Of a stretch of 64,000 nt of DNA, positions 51,112-63,241 are shown piece by piece. The notes under the pieces are model-generated. The model did no database searches and was not told the origin of the DNA. It saw only the letters and a list, made by a program, of their open reading frames with translations. A program made the position numbers and the translations under genes. Position 1 is the stretch's first letter. Each line of letters opens with the position of its first letter. The stretch comes from Luteibacter flocculans (GTDB lineage Bacteria > Pseudomonadota > Gammaproteobacteria > Xanthomonadales > Rhodanobacteraceae), in assembly GCF_023612255.1 (NCBI RefSeq), contig NZ_CP063231.1, positions 3,082,001-3,146,000 on the forward strand, read 5' to 3'.

Positions 51112-52386
51112 ATGGCAGTAACTCCCCAAGCTGTCGCGGTAAACGACGACGGCATCCTCCCCATCGTCCGCGTGCCCATTCTCGACCGGAAACAATCGCT
51201 GTTCGCCTACGAACTGCTCTTTCCGCGTCCTATCGGCAGCGACATCGATGCCGCATCGCTTGCTCATACCCAGGCGACGTTGAGCGCGATTGCCGACGGC
51301 AGCCTCAAGCGCCTCGTTCGCGACAACCGCGCATTCCTGCACATGTCGCGTGAGCTGCTGCTCGAGCACGCCGACATCCTGCGTCACAACGCACGATTGG
51401 GTGCCAGCATCAGCGCCGATGTCGGCACCGACGAAGATCTGCTGCTCAAGCTCCGCGAGATGAAAGGCCACGGCTGCCTTTTCATGCTGGAAGACTTCAA
51501 CCTGCCGGCAGACCCGGAGCACCGCGCCGGTGTCGACGCGCTACTGCGGATCGTTCAATTCGCCAAGGTTGCCGTGAATCACCGCCACCCCGTGGCGGCG
51601 CGCGCGCACATGGATTACGTCCATGCGTTCGGCGTCAAGGTGATCGTCACCGGTATCGATGACCACGAAACCTTCGTGGACTACGCCGAGCAGGACGTGG
51701 ACGGCTTCCAGGGCAAATACCTGCTTCGTCCGGAGCGAGTGGACATGCCCCGCCTCACACCGAGCAAGCTCGGTGTGCTGCGCCTCATGGGCGCGCTGCA
51801 GGACCCGGACAACGGCCCCGTCGAGCTTGGCAAGATCATTCGCGACGACGCTATCCTCAGCTACAAGCTCCTCGGTTGCGTGAACTCGGCGTACTTCGCG
51901 CTGCCTCGCCAGCTCAAGTCCGTGGAGCAGGCGGCGGTGTTCTTCGGCGTCAACCGCATGCGCAACTGGATCTTCACCATGGCCGTCTCGGGCATGGACG
52001 AGCGTCCGCCGGAGCTGCTTCGTCTGGCGCTGATCCGCGCGCACATGTGCGAAAAACTGGCGCGCGCGGTGAAGCCGGACTTGCAGGAGATGGCGTTCAC
52101 GGCGGGCCTGTTCTCGCTTCTCGATACGCTCATGAACGTGTCGATGGCCTACGTGCTCGAACACCTGCCCCTGGCTATCGAGATTCGCGAAGCGCTACTT
52201 GAAGGCACCGGGCCATTCGCACCGATCCTCGACCAGATCCGTCATTGGGAACAGGGCGAACTGGACGGTGGTTCCGCGCTGCGCGAGGAGCACGTGAGCA
52301 CCATGGCCGCGATCTATGTCGAGGCGGCGAGCTGGGCCGACCACGTCTACGCGTTCGCTGACGGCTCCGCTACGGCAGAAGCATAA
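51112..52386 (+). CDS. EAL-HDOD domain protein (YuxH type), degenerate EAL
   Basis: A 424-residue protein: N-terminal EAL-like domain (about 10-205: LFAYELLFPR in place of the catalytic EAL motif, FLHMSRELL, KVIVTGIDDHETFVDYAE, GFQGKYLL) and C-terminal HDOD domain (about 206-410: GKIIRDDAILSYKLLGCVNS). Catalytic acidic residues of c-di-GMP phosphodiesterases are not evident, so hydrolysis is unlikely; the protein may bind c-di-GMP or signal by protein contact. AAGGA precedes the ATG. It follows flgN by 53 bases and probably shares the flgM promoter, linking it to motility control. Confidence 0.85.
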   Translation: MAVTPQAVAVNDDGILPIVRVPILDRKQSLFAYELLFPRPIGSDIDAASLAHTQATLSAIADGSLKRLVRDNRAFLHMSRELLLEHADILRHNARLGASISADVGTDEDLLLKLREMKGHGCLFMLEDFNLPADPEHRAGVDALLRIVQFAKVAVNHRHPVAARAHMDYVHAFGVKVIVTGIDDHETFVDYAEQDVDGFQGKYLLRPERVDMPRLTPSKLGVLRLMGALQDPDNGPVELGKIIRDDAILSYKLLGCVNSAYFALPRQLKSVEQAAVFFGVNRMRNWIFTMAVSGMDERPPELLRLALIRAHMCEKLARAVKPDLQEMAFTAGLFSLLDTLMNVSMAYVLEHLPLAIEIREALLEGTGPFAPILDQIRHWEQGELDGGSALREEHVSTMAAIYVEAASWADHVYAFADGSATAEA

Positions 52387-52395
52387 CGAAGGAGG

Positions 52396-52415
52396 CGCCG
52401 GCTATCCTGCCGGCG
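52396..52415. terminator. Hairpin between convergent genes
   Basis: CGCCGGC-TATCCT-GCCGGCG overlaps the stop codon of the TMEM43-like gene, in the 15-base space between two convergent genes. Bidirectional terminator candidate without T-run. Confidence 0.5.
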
Positions 52416-53451
52416 TCCGCTGCTGCACCCGCCAGATCGCAAGCCCTCCGCCCAGTACGGCGAAGAGAAGCCAGACGCTGGCGGTCATGGCGTCGTGTAC
52501 CAACCACATGGCGCCCGCTACCGCCGTCACCACCACGGCGCCGATACCGATCGCGAACAACGCATCGCCACGCAGACGGCTGGCCTGCGCCAGCAGCAGC
52601 GCACCGACGGCAGCCATCAGAAACGCCGCAAGCCGAACGATCAGCACGGCGGACGGCGGCTCCGGCAAGGCCGGTAGAACGTCGAGCAGGCTACGCTCCC
52701 CCACCTGCACGTCGAAACCGTCGCCACCCTCGCGATTGCTGGCAGGCACGAGCGTGTCGCCATCGATCCGGGCGAGCACCGTCATCGACTGCAAAGGCAC
52801 GGCTTCCCAACTCACTCGGAGATCACCGAGCCGCGGATGCGCCGGCTTGCTGCTGGTGACCAGGGCGTCGTCGACGCGCTGAAACGTGGCGGCAAAATTG
52901 GGCGGCAACTTCTTCTCGTCCGGCGGTACGCTGACCCTGCCCGGAAACGCGCGAAGAATCGGCTCGGACAGCTTGAAGTTGCCGAGCTTCACCTCACCCG
53001 CCTCGAACTGCCGCCCCTGCACCGGAAAGGCACCGGGGTTCACGTGCCCGGCTGGCTTGGCGAAGCTGGTCGCGTCAATCGGTCGATCGACCCAATCGAG
53101 TTCGTAGTGGGTGGCGCCGCCGACGGTGATCTCGCGCCACTGGAACATCTCCACGTGACGGATGAGGATCGGCGATTCCGCGCTGACGTTGAACTCCTTG
53201 TCGCGCGGTGCCTCGACAATCTGCGGCACGCCGCTGACGCGGGTAAGTGAGCCGTACTGGCCTGCCGTGGGACGCCCGGCCGCCCCGAGGTCCAGCACCG
53301 GCGCACCGTGGCGCGCCAGCGCGGCGGCGTAGTCCATCACGCGGCGCTCGTTCCACGCGATCAGGCCCAGTCCGGCCAGCAACAGGATCGCGCCGGCCAC
53401 CCGGAAACCCAGGGCCACGCCAGCCTGCTTCACCTTGTACCTCGACGTCAT
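52402..53451 (-). CDS. TMEM43 family membrane protein
   Basis: A 349-residue protein: one membrane helix near the N-terminus (RVAGAILLLAGLGLIAWNER), a large extracytoplasmic domain, and three helices at the C-terminal end. This matches the bacterial TMEM43 (LUMA) family, whose role is poorly known; it is thought to act in membrane organisation. The ATG at 53451 (MTSRYKVKQAG) lies 10 bases after the MBL hydrolase stop. It is the last gene in a ggt-MBL-TMEM43 unit. Confidence 0.8.
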   Translation of the reverse strand: MTSRYKVKQAGVALGFRVAGAILLLAGLGLIAWNERRVMDYAAALARHGAPVLDLGAAGRPTAGQYGSLTRVSGVPQIVEAPRDKEFNVSAESPILIRHVEMFQWREITVGGATHYELDWVDRPIDATSFAKPAGHVNPGAFPVQGRQFEAGEVKLGNFKLSEPILRAFPGRVSVPPDEKKLPPNFAATFQRVDDALVTSSKPAHPRLGDLRVSWEAVPLQSMTVLARIDGDTLVPASNREGGDGFDVQVGERSLLDVLPALPEPPSAVLIVRLAAFLMAAVGALLLAQASRLRGDALFAIGIGAVVVTAVAGAMWLVHDAMTASVWLLFAVLGGGLAIWRVQQRTPAG

Positions 53452-53461
53452 CCTGCCCCCT

Positions 53462-54325
<864 letters not shown>

Positions 54326-54335
54326 GCGTGCATCC

Positions 54336-56036
54336 TCATTGCACCTTGCCGAGCCCCGAAGGCCGCCGCGGATCGCTCGCGGCCTCCAGCGTCTGCGTAC
54401 GATGATCCCAGGTCACCACGTTCATGAACCCCCAGGGCGAACGATTCTTGAGCACGTGCCCCATGTCGGTCAGCGTCTTGGCCGTGGCGTCGTCGAATAC
54501 GCCGGCCTCCACGTCCACGCGGTCGGGCAGGTATTGATGGTGATAGCGCTTTTGCGCGGTGATCTGCGATGCGCTCTTGCCATCGACGAAGGCCAGAATG
54601 CCCTCGAGCACCTGCGTGATGATGGTGGAACCACCGGGCGAACCGATCACCGCGGTGCGATCGGCACCGAACACGAAGCTCGGCGACATCGACGACAGCA
54701 TGCGCTTGCCGGGTGCGGGGGCGTTGGCGAGTGTGCCGCGCAAACCGAACGCGTTCGGCTGTCCTGGCACGAGCGCGAAGTCGTCCATCTCGTCGTTGAG
54801 GACCACGCCGGTGCCCTTCGCGATGAAGCCCGAACCGAATTCGAGATTCACCGTCAACGTGGAGGCCACCATGTTGCCGTCCGCGTCGATGATCGAGAAA
54901 TGCGTGGTGTGCATGCCCGGCTCCGGCGCCATGGCGGTCGGCAGCAGGTCGGAAGGCGTGGCCTTGTCGGGGGAGATCGTCGCTCGCAGGCCATCGGCGT
55001 AATACGGCGACAGCAGCATGTCGAGCGGCATCTTCACGAAGTCCGGATCGCCGAGGTATTCGTTGTGATCGCGGAACGCGCGGCGCATCGCCTCGATCGT
55101 GAGATGCGTGGCGTGGGCGGCATCGAGCTTGGTCAGATCGAAGCCGGAGAGAATGTTGAGCACCTCCGCAATCGCCACGCCACCCGACGACGGCGGCGGC
55201 GCGGTGACGATGCGATAACCCTTGTAGTCCACGCGCAGCGGTTCGCGCTCCTTCACCTTATAGGCTTCGAGATCGGACGCCTGCCAGTTGCCCCCGGCAT
55301 CGCGCGATGCGGAGACGAGCAGCGCGGCTGTTTCACCCTTGTAGAACCCATCGGCGCCCTTCGCCGCAAGACGCTCGAGCGTACGCGCCAGATCGGGCTG
55401 GCGAAGTGTCCAGCCCTGCTGCGGCACCTTGCCGCCCGGCAGATACACCGCCGCGGACGCCGGATAACGGGCGAGCACCGCCTTGCGATCGTCGATGGCG
55501 CTGAGGAAACGCGCGTCGGGCTGGAAACCTTCCTTGGCGATGCGGATGGCCGGTGCCAGCGACACGGACAGTGGCAGCTTGCCGTAGTGCTCGGCCATCC
55601 AGACCAGACCGGCCGGCTCACCCGGAATGCCCGCCGAAAGCGGACCGTTGGTCGACACGTCACGATTCGGCTTGCCGTCCTTGCCGACGTAGGTCTTCAT
55701 GTCCACGGCCTGCGGTGCCGTCTCGCGCGCGTCGAGGAACACGTCGCGGTTGTCCGATGCACGGTGCAGCAGGGCCATGAAGCCACCGCCGATGCCCGAA
55801 CTCTGCTGCTCGACCACCGCCAGGGTGGACGCCACGGCTACCGCTGCGTCGAACGCGTTACCGCCCTTGCCCAGCACTTCGAAACCGGCGTTGGTGGCGA
55901 GGAAGTTGGCACTGGCAATCGCCGCGTGCCCCGGTCCCCGCGAAGGAGCCGGCGTGTCGAGCGCAGCCACCTGCCCGGCGGTGACGACAAGAAGAAAGCT
56001 CGCGGCGAGCATGCGCCACGACGGGGCACGGACCAT
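54336..56036 (-). CDS. ggt: Gamma-glutamyltranspeptidase (glutathione hydrolase)
   Basis: A 566-residue secreted proenzyme: signal peptide ([17 protein letters not shown]), large-subunit substrate motif ARETAPQA, and the autocleavage/catalytic Thr377 in [13 protein letters not shown], followed by [20 protein letters not shown] and the [11 protein letters not shown] loop. It hydrolyses glutathione and gamma-glutamyl compounds in the periplasm. The lid-like MDDFAL segment is present. Complete by length and motifs. Confidence 0.94.
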   Translation of the reverse strand: MVRAPSWRMLAASFLLVVTAGQVAALDTPAPSRGPGHAAIASANFLATNAGFEVLGKGGNAFDAAVAVASTLAVVEQQSSGIGGGFMALLHRASDNRDVFLDARETAPQAVDMKTYVGKDGKPNRDVSTNGPLSAGIPGEPAGLVWMAEHYGKLPLSVSLAPAIRIAKEGFQPDARFLSAIDDRKAVLARYPASAAVYLPGGKVPQQGWTLRQPDLARTLERLAAKGADGFYKGETAALLVSASRDAGGNWQASDLEAYKVKEREPLRVDYKGYRIVTAPPPSSGGVAIAEVLNILSGFDLTKLDAAHATHLTIEAMRRAFRDHNEYLGDPDFVKMPLDMLLSPYYADGLRATISPDKATPSDLLPTAMAPEPGMHTTHFSIIDADGNMVASTLTVNLEFGSGFIAKGTGVVLNDEMDDFALVPGQPNAFGLRGTLANAPAPGKRMLSSMSPSFVFGADRTAVIGSPGGSTIITQVLEGILAFVDGKSASQITAQKRYHHQYLPDRVDVEAGVFDDATAKTLTDMGHVLKNRSPWGFMNVVTWDHRTQTLEAASDPRRPSGLGKVQ

Positions 56037-56099
56037 AGGGTTGTCTCCGATGGGGATATCGACGCGGACGAGATTACCGCATGACGCCCGGGCGAACGC

Positions 56100-56366
<267 letters not shown>

Positions 56367-56464
56367 TTACCGCAAGGCGCGAGGTAGCGCGTTGCCCGCG
56401 TGAGTCGGCGCTGCGCGCCTGTAAGCCGGCCGCTGTGCGGCCTGTAAACCGTAAGCAGGCAAAT

Positions 56465-56493
56465 GAAGAAGGGCGCCAGCGGCGCCCTTCTTC
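56465..56493 (-). terminator. Strong hairpin after the lipoprotein gene
   Basis: GAAGAAGGGCGCC-loop-GGCGCCCTTCTTC, a 13-pair stem with a 3-base loop, 28 bases after the lipoprotein stop on the minus strand. The tail is TTCATTT. It separates the lipoprotein from the ferredoxin transcript. Confidence 0.75.
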
Positions 56494-56520
56494 ACGGTTC
56501 ACGCTTTACGCTTCACGCAC

Positions 56521-57024
56521 TCACATCGCGACGAAGCGGAAGGTCGCGCCGCTCGGGGCCACGGCGTCAGCCACGCGCTGCTGGTCGGCCTGATCGCCGA
56601 TGAACAGCACGATCACATTCTTGAACGAGCCGGCGTTGGCACCCTTGAACGCTTCGATCATCAGATCGGCAGTCTTGGCCGAGTCCGGGCCACCGAAGAC
56701 GAGCATGTTGCCCGGCGTGACGCCGCGGGCGACCGTGCCCTGCACGTTCTCGAGCTGGCGCGCGCGACCGTCCTGACCGGCCTGGTCGTCACCGGCGGGC
56801 ACGAAATACGGGAACGGACGGTCCGCCGTCATGCCCTGCATGTTCTTCCGGACGATCTGGCCGAAGTACTGGCTCCACGCCTTGGTATCGCTCGGGTTGG
56901 TCGGCTTCGCGACGGCGGCTTCCTGCTGCGTGGCAGCCTGGTCGGTGTCTTCGGACTTGTTGCAGGCCGAAAGGGCCAGGGCGGCGGTCAGGGCCACGGA
57001 CGCGGCGAGGACGAACTTACGCAT
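56521..57024 (-). CDS. Hypothetical lipoprotein
   Basis: A 167-residue protein with a lipoprotein signal (MRKFVLAASVALTAALALSA then Cys21 in LSAC). The mature part is acidic at first (NKSEDTDQAATQQEAAV) and ends in an alpha/beta segment (NVIVLFIGDQADQQRVADAV). No known domain recognised. Asp at +3 or +2 is absent, so outer-membrane sorting by Lol is expected. The start at 57024 is the second Met; it best fits the signal. Located between coaD and ferredoxin. Confidence 0.75.
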   Translation of the reverse strand: MRKFVLAASVALTAALALSACNKSEDTDQAATQQEAAVAKPTNPSDTKAWSQYFGQIVRKNMQGMTADRPFPYFVPAGDDQAGQDGRARQLENVQGTVARGVTPGNMLVFGGPDSAKTADLMIEAFKGANAGSFKNVIVLFIGDQADQQRVADAVAPSGATFRFVAM

Positions 57025-57042
57025 GATGATCACCTTTGATTT

Positions 57043-58142
<1,100 letters not shown>

Positions 58143-58206
58143 CGCTCAGCGGCCAGTGAAGGCTGGGGTGGTAGCATGCGCCCATTGTCTTTGAATCCCC
58201 CGTGCA

Positions 58207-59361
58207 ATGCTCAAGTTCTGGAAAAAGAAGACCACCGAGCCGGCGCCGGCCGAGTCCGCGGCCACCGACGAGCGGGCTGACCTGGTCGCCGATCCCGCGT
58301 CGTCCGCCGAGAGCGGCGTCGCCACCTCCGAAGCGCTGGCCGAGGCCGCTGCGCCGGAACCTCAGGTGCCCGACATCGACGCCGAGGTCGAGGCCTCCGT
58401 CGTGGTCGAAGCCGCCCGTGAAGCCGAACATGCCCCGGCAACGCCGGCACGACGTAGCTGGCGCGAACGTCTCTCGGGCAGCGGGTTCGCCAAGAGCCTT
58501 TCCGCGCTCTTCGTAAAGAATCCCCGGCTCGACGACGACCTCCTCGACGAACTGGAAACCGCGTTGATCACGGCCGATGTGGGCGTGGACGCCAGCACGC
58601 GACTCGTGGAAGACCTCCGCAAGCGCATGCACAAACGTGAGTTCGCCGACGCCGACGCATTGCTGAAGGCGCTGCGCAGCGAATTGGTGGCGCTGCTGAA
58701 GCCGGTCGAGACGCCGCTCGACGTCGCCACCGCCAGCCCCTTCGTGATCCTGACCGTCGGCATCAATGGCGTGGGCAAGACCACCACCATCGGCAAGCTG
58801 GCGCGCCGTTATGTCGATGAAGGCCGCAACGTCATCCTCGCCGCAGGCGACACGTTCCGCGCCGCCGCGGTGGAACAGTTGAAGACCTGGGGTGAGCGCA
58901 ACAAGGTGCCCGTGGTCTCGCAAGGCCAGGACGCCGACTCCGCCAGTGTCATCTTCGATGCGCTGCAGGCGGCACGCTCGCGCGGCGCGCAGGTGCTGAT
59001 CGCGGACACGGCAGGGCGCCTGCACACGCAGGGCGGCCTGATGGACGAGTTGGGCAAGATCGGCCGCGTGATGAAGAAACTCGATCCCAGCGCACCGCAC
59101 GAGGTGCTGATGGTCATCGACGGCACGACCGGGCAGAACGCCATCAGCCAGGTGCGTCAGTTCCGCGAGACCGCAGGCGTTACCGGCCTGGTAGTCACCA
59201 AGCTCGACGGCACCGCAAAAGGCGGCGTGATGTTCGCCCTCGCCCGCGAATTCGGCCTGCCGATCCGCTACGTGGGGCTGGGTGAAACCGCCACCGATCT
59301 GCGTGTGTTCGACGCAGAGGCCTTCGTAGACGGCCTGCTCCCGGCGGCTCTCGGCGGTTGA
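58207..59361 (+). CDS. ftsY: Signal recognition particle receptor FtsY
   Basis: A 384-residue FtsY: acidic, Ala/Glu-rich N-terminal A domain (about 1-85) and NG GTPase with P-loop GINGVGKTT (185-193), DTFRAAAVEQL, DTAGRLHTQ, and TKLDGTAKGG. It receives SRP-ribosome complexes at the membrane. Normal length. Confidence 0.96.
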   Translation: MLKFWKKKTTEPAPAESAATDERADLVADPASSAESGVATSEALAEAAAPEPQVPDIDAEVEASVVVEAAREAEHAPATPARRSWRERLSGSGFAKSLSALFVKNPRLDDDLLDELETALITADVGVDASTRLVEDLRKRMHKREFADADALLKALRSELVALLKPVETPLDVATASPFVILTVGINGVGKTTTIGKLARRYVDEGRNVILAAGDTFRAAAVEQLKTWGERNKVPVVSQGQDADSASVIFDALQAARSRGAQVLIADTAGRLHTQGGLMDELGKIGRVMKKLDPSAPHEVLMVIDGTTGQNAISQVRQFRETAGVTGLVVTKLDGTAKGGVMFALAREFGLPIRYVGLGETATDLRVFDAEAFVDGLLPAALGG

Positions 59362-59390
59362 GTGAACGGCATGGCGGAAAAGCCGCGGCC

Positions 59391-60446
59391 ATGACCCGCC
59401 GACTGCGAATCGGGCTTTACATCGTCGGCGGCATCTTGGCGATGCTGATCCTGGCGATGTTCATCGCGATGTACGTGGTGCTGCAGCCCGCGCGCTTCAC
59501 GGCGCTGCTGCAGTCGCGAGCGCGCGACGTCGGGCTCGAACTCACGCTTGCCAACCCGGCCAGCCCCACCGTCTGGCCCAAGCCGGCGCTGGAACTGGAA
59601 GGCATCACCTTGCGCAGCCGCGGTGTGGACACACCCATGCTCGTTGCAGCACGCGGCAAGCTCGTGCTGCCGTGGCACACGCTCATGGGCGGCGAAGCCC
59701 GCATTTCGCGGCTCGAGGTCGAAGGCGCGCGGATCGACGTCGATGCCGTATCGACGTATCTCGACACCCTGCCCTCGCGCCCATCGACGGCCGGCGCCAT
59801 GCTGCCTACCGCGGACGCGGGTTTTCGCGTGACGCGAGGCACGCTCACCCGCGGCAATGCACTACTGCTCGCCAACGTGGACATCGATGCGGGACGTCTT
59901 GCGAACGGCCGTCCATTCACACTGGCCCTTTCCGCATCCACGCCGGACGGCATTCCCTACGCACTGGAACTTGCGACCACGCCATCGCTGGCGCAAGGCG
60001 TGCTGACGTTGAGCGATCTGACGGTCGGTTTGTCGAGCACGTCGCGGTTCGACGCGACGATGCGCGGCACCGCGACCTGGCGTGGCGCTGCCGACGTGGG
60101 CGGCACCTTGTCGGGAAAGATCACGCGCACGGCGGCGCCGCCGTATGACATCGTGCTCGCCGTGACGCCTGCCAACCAGCGCGATCCGTTGTATGTGGCA
60201 CTGAAACTCGACGGCGACAACGACCATACCGATATCCGCATTCCGCCCATCGCTCTGGCCGATTGGTGGGCCGGTCTTCGCACCGGTGCGCCAATCACGC
60301 CGCCACCGCTGCTCGGCACGCTCGAAGCGAAGGCCGTAGACGTCGGCGCCGTGCATGCCACCGGGCTCCGCATCAAGGCTTCGCCGACCGAGCCCGTCAA
60401 CGCATCCACGAGCGCCCTTCCCGCGACGGCCCACAGCGCGCCATGA
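59391..60446 (+). CDS. AsmA-like membrane-anchored protein (hypothetical)
   Basis: A 351-residue protein with an N-terminal membrane anchor (IVGGILAMLILAMFIAMYVV) and a repetitive beta-rich periplasmic part (ARISRLEVEGARIDVDAVST; FRVTRGTLTRGNALLLANVD) resembling the start of AsmA proteins, which are usually longer. It might take part in outer-membrane lipid homeostasis. The ATG at 59391 begins just before the anchor; a TTG at 59358 overlaps ftsY and is less likely. Coupled to mutY by ATGA. Confidence 0.65.
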   Translation: MTRRLRIGLYIVGGILAMLILAMFIAMYVVLQPARFTALLQSRARDVGLELTLANPASPTVWPKPALELEGITLRSRGVDTPMLVAARGKLVLPWHTLMGGEARISRLEVEGARIDVDAVSTYLDTLPSRPSTAGAMLPTADAGFRVTRGTLTRGNALLLANVDIDAGRLANGRPFTLALSASTPDGIPYALELATTPSLAQGVLTLSDLTVGLSSTSRFDATMRGTATWRGAADVGGTLSGKITRTAAPPYDIVLAVTPANQRDPLYVALKLDGDNDHTDIRIPPIALADWWAGLRTGAPITPPPLLGTLEAKAVDVGAVHATGLRIKASPTEPVNASTSALPATAHSAP

Positions 60447-61489
60447 ATCGTTTCGCCGAAGAGCTGCTGCGCTGGTTCGACCACCACGGGCGCAAGGATC
60501 TGCCGTGGCAGCATCCGCGCGATGCGTATCGCGTGTGGCTGTCGGAGATCATGCTCCAGCAGACGCAGGTGATCACCGTCATCGGTTATTTCCAGCGTTT
60601 CGTGGAGCGCCTGCCGACGCTCGCCTCGCTCGCTGCAGCCGACGAAGACACCGTGCTCGCACTGTGGTCGGGGCTGGGCTATTACCGACGCGCGCGTTTC
60701 CTGCATCGCGCGGCGCAATTGTGCGTGGAACGGCATGACGGCGAACTGCCGCGCGACCTCGACGCGCTCATGGCCCTGCCCGGCATCGGCCGCTCCACGG
60801 CCGGAGCGATCCTTGCGCAGGCGTACGGCCTGCGCTTCCCGATCCTCGACGGCAACGTGAAGCGCGTGCTGACGCGATACCACGGCATCGCCGGGTTTCC
60901 GGGCGAAAGCGCGATCGAGAAGCGGCTATGGATTCACGCCGACGAACACACGCCCGCGGAACGCACGGCCGACTACACGCAGGCCATCATGGATCTGGGC
61001 GCCACCGTCTGCGTGCGCAGCAAGCCTGCGTGCCTGATCTGCCCACAGGCGGCGACGTGTGTCGCCCATCGCGACGGCCTCACCGCGGTGCTGCCCACGG
61101 CAAAGCCCGGAAAGAAGATTCCCACGCGATCGCTCGCGATGCTGCTCCTGCGCGATGCACAAGGTCGGGTGCTGCTGGAGAAACGCGGCCCGCAAGGCGT
61201 CTGGTCGGGGCTATGGAGCCTGCCGGAAGCCGCGGACGTCGAGGCCGCCGGTGGTGTGGCGTCTCGACTGGCCCGTGTACGCAACGCCGATCCGCTTCCC
61301 GCCTTCACCCACGTCTTCAGCCATTACCGGCTGGACGTCTCCCCCATCCTGTTCGACCATGCCACCCCGCTTACCGCTGTGGCGGACGGCGAAAGCCGGC
61401 GCTGGTGCGATCTCACGCAGATCGCTTCGCTTGGCCTGCCGGCACCGGTGCGCACGCTACTCGACAACCTTCCGGAGATCACCCCATGA
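60443..61489 (+). CDS. mutY: Adenine DNA glycosylase MutY
   Basis: A 348-residue MutY: catalytic Glu35 ([10 protein letters not shown]), helix-hairpin-helix [13 protein letters not shown] with Asp136 in LDGNVKR, the [4Fe-4S] cluster C190-x6-C197-x2-C200-x5-C206, and a C-terminal NUDIX-like 8-oxoG-reading domain (VFSHYRLDV). It removes A mispaired with 8-oxoG. It overlaps its neighbours by ATGA on both sides. Confidence 0.96.
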   Translation: MNRFAEELLRWFDHHGRKDLPWQHPRDAYRVWLSEIMLQQTQVITVIGYFQRFVERLPTLASLAAADEDTVLALWSGLGYYRRARFLHRAAQLCVERHDGELPRDLDALMALPGIGRSTAGAILAQAYGLRFPILDGNVKRVLTRYHGIAGFPGESAIEKRLWIHADEHTPAERTADYTQAIMDLGATVCVRSKPACLICPQAATCVAHRDGLTAVLPTAKPGKKIPTRSLAMLLLRDAQGRVLLEKRGPQGVWSGLWSLPEAADVEAAGGVASRLARVRNADPLPAFTHVFSHYRLDVSPILFDHATPLTAVADGESRRWCDLTQIASLGLPAPVRTLLDNLPEITP

Positions 61490-61764
61490 CGCGCATGGTT
61501 CACTGCGTGAAGCTCGGCCGCGAGGCCGAAGGACTCGACTTCGCTCCCTGGCCCGGCGACCTGGGCAGGCGCGTCTACGAGAACGTATCCAAAGAGGCGT
61601 GGGCCCAATGGCTGTCCCACCAGACCATGCTCATCAACGAGATGCGCCTCTCCCCGCTCGACCCGAAGACCCGCAGCTTTCTAAGCGGCGAAATGGAGAA
61701 ATACTTCTTCGGCGGCGAGGTGGCCCAGCCCGCGGGCTACGTTCCACCCGATCCCAACGCTTGA
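61486..61764 (+). CDS. yggX: Fe(2+)-trafficking/oxidative damage protection protein YggX
   Basis: A 92-residue Ygg[21 protein letters not shown] with the conserved Cys7, [20 protein letters not shown] and [14 protein letters not shown]. It supports Fe-S protein repair and pairs with mutY in many gammaproteobacteria. The mutY stop overlaps its ATG. Confidence 0.95.
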   Translation: MTRMVHCVKLGREAEGLDFAPWPGDLGRRVYENVSKEAWAQWLSHQTMLINEMRLSPLDPKTRSFLSGEMEKYFFGGEVAQPAGYVPPDPNA

Positions 61765-61830
61765 CGCCGACGCCGTCACCCGATTTAATACGCGGCTCCA
61801 CTCGCCGCAACGCTCGTTGCAGGCACCCGT

Positions 61831-61906
61831 GGCTCGGTAGCTCAGTTGGTAGAGCAGGGGATTGAAAATCCCCGTGTCGGCGGTTCGATTCCGTCCCGAG
61901 CCACCA
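61831..61906 (+). tRNA. tRNA-Phe (GAA)
   Basis: A 76-base tRNA with encoded CCA. The acceptor stem GGCTCGG pairs with CCGAGCC; the anticodon arm GGGGA-TTGAAAA-TCCCC has anticodon GAA at 61864-61866; the T-arm carries GGTTCGATTCC. No integrase or direct repeat marks an insertion at its 3' end. Confidence 0.96.
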
Positions 61907-61922
61907 TTATTCAAGTGATTTG

Positions 61923-61951
61923 GCCCGCCACCTTGGCGGGCTTTTTCTTTT
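61923..61951 (+). terminator. Intrinsic terminator of tRNA-Phe
   Basis: GCCCGCCA-CCT-TGGCGGGC followed by TTTTTCTTTT: an 8-pair stem and long T-run, 16 bases after the tRNA. Confidence 0.93.
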
Positions 61952-62016
61952 GTGCTTCCCCCATGCCTCCTCCTCTTGGCGTTCGCTGCGGTCCGTCTCC
62001 GGTCGGGCGATAACGC

Positions 62017-62373
62017 TTAGAGGGCGTCGGGCACAAACTTCGCCAAGCATTGGTGCTTGGCTCGCTTACCCACTGGAATCAGCACGGCGGCCGTCACGTG
62101 GTAAGGCTTGCCGGTCTTTTGGTCCTGGGAGTCGACGAAGGTGCCCGCGTGATACTCGATATCGCACTGATCGTATTTGTCACAGACCGCCAGCTTTGTG
62201 CAGATGATTTTGCCATCCCGTTCGTAGATGTAATACGTGGCTTCCGAATAGGGGGGGCGTGGGTAGGCTTCGGTTCGGATGGTGACCGCGGGGACCTCCG
62301 CGGCGCAGGCCGAACCCGAAAGAGCCAATGCGGTAATCAGTAAGCGAGCAATCCAGGGGATGCGCAGGGTCAT
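62017..62373 (-). CDS. Hypothetical secreted protein
   Basis: A 118-residue protein with a signal peptide (RLLITALALSGSACA then AEVPAVTIRTEAY). The mature part is Tyr- and Cys-containing (YYIYERDGKIICTKLAVCDK, YDQCDIEYHAG), possibly with disulfides. No family recognised. The start at 62373 (MTLRIPW) is the Met nearest the signal. Stands alone, opposite to the tRNA. Confidence 0.65.
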   Translation of the reverse strand: MTLRIPWIARLLITALALSGSACAAEVPAVTIRTEAYPRPPYSEATYYIYERDGKIICTKLAVCDKYDQCDIEYHAGTFVDSQDQKTGKPYHVTAAVLIPVGKRAKHQCLAKFVPDAL

Positions 62374-62602
62374 TCCAGTGGCCTTCCGTGAGGATGCACC
62401 GATGGTGCCGCATCCCCGTTTCGCCGCCAAGCCGGTCCAGGCTCGGCCGCAGCTACAAAGTACTCACCTAGCGTCGGAGGCATTGTCCAGGAGCCCCATG
62501 CCCTCCCGTAGTGCGGGGGGATGACGGACAGTCTGTGGTCTTATCTGCGATCGCTCAGACCTGCCGCGTCGCGCCGTCTTGCGTGTCCCAGCGGCCCGCC
62601 CA

Positions 62603-63094
62603 CTAACCGCCAGGCGTCGGCGCCGGTGGCGGCGTGGGCGGTTGCGGTGCGACCGGCGGCGGGGGCGGCGTTTTGGGCGGCACAGGCGTGTATTGCGCAG
62701 ACGCCATGCGCCAACCGTCGGGGCCCTTGACCACGCTCGCACCGAGGGTCAGGCGTCGCTGCATGCCTTTCATCGCGAAGACGACGGTGCCGGTGACGAA
62801 TGCGCTGTTGCCGTGGGTACGTGTCTTGACGTCCTCGAACGAGGTTGGCGGCATCTCGCTCTTCTTGTCCGGCGCGTAGAAGCCGAGCACCGCATCGTGC
62901 TCGTCCACTTCGCCGCGCGGCGATACCTCGACGAACTGGGGCAGGAGGATCGCGCGGAGCGCGGGGACGTCGAAGTCGTGCTCTGCCTTCATGTAACGGG
63001 CGACCGCTGCCTCGGGAGTGCTTTCGGCGGCGCTGACCGTTCCGGCGGCGGAAAGGAGTGCGAGGGATAGCAGGGCCATTCTGGAGCGCGACAT
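62603..63094 (-). CDS. Secreted SnoaL/DUF4440-like protein
   Basis: A 163-residue protein: signal peptide (MALLSLALLSAAGTVSA), then an NTF2/SnoaL-like domain (EAAVARYMKAEHDFDVPALR, LLPQFVEVSPRG, DGWRMASAQYTPV) and a proline-rich tail (about 25 residues). This fold often binds small ligands. Two ATGs (63100, 63094) are possible; the second has better ribosome-site spacing. Confidence 0.65.
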   Translation of the reverse strand: MSRSRMALLSLALLSAAGTVSAAESTPEAAVARYMKAEHDFDVPALRAILLPQFVEVSPRGEVDEHDAVLGFYAPDKKSEMPPTSFEDVKTRTHGNSAFVTGTVVFAMKGMQRRLTLGASVVKGPDGWRMASAQYTPVPPKTPPPPPVAPQPPTPPPAPTPGG

Positions 63095-63241
63095 GGACAT
63101 CTCTCGTGACCGAAGGTAGCCGGATCATCCGGCGCAGCCGATGCTTGCGCATGGCCCGTTCGTCACCCTGCCCCGTGCTACCGGCCACCACCTGCTGTGC
63201 CGGTGTCGATCACCACCGGAAGCACCCGACCGATCGATGGA

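Noticed and set aside
61831..61906. tRNA-Phe as an integration site for an island
   Set aside because: No integrase, no direct repeat of the tRNA 3' end, and the adjacent terminator and genes look normal.
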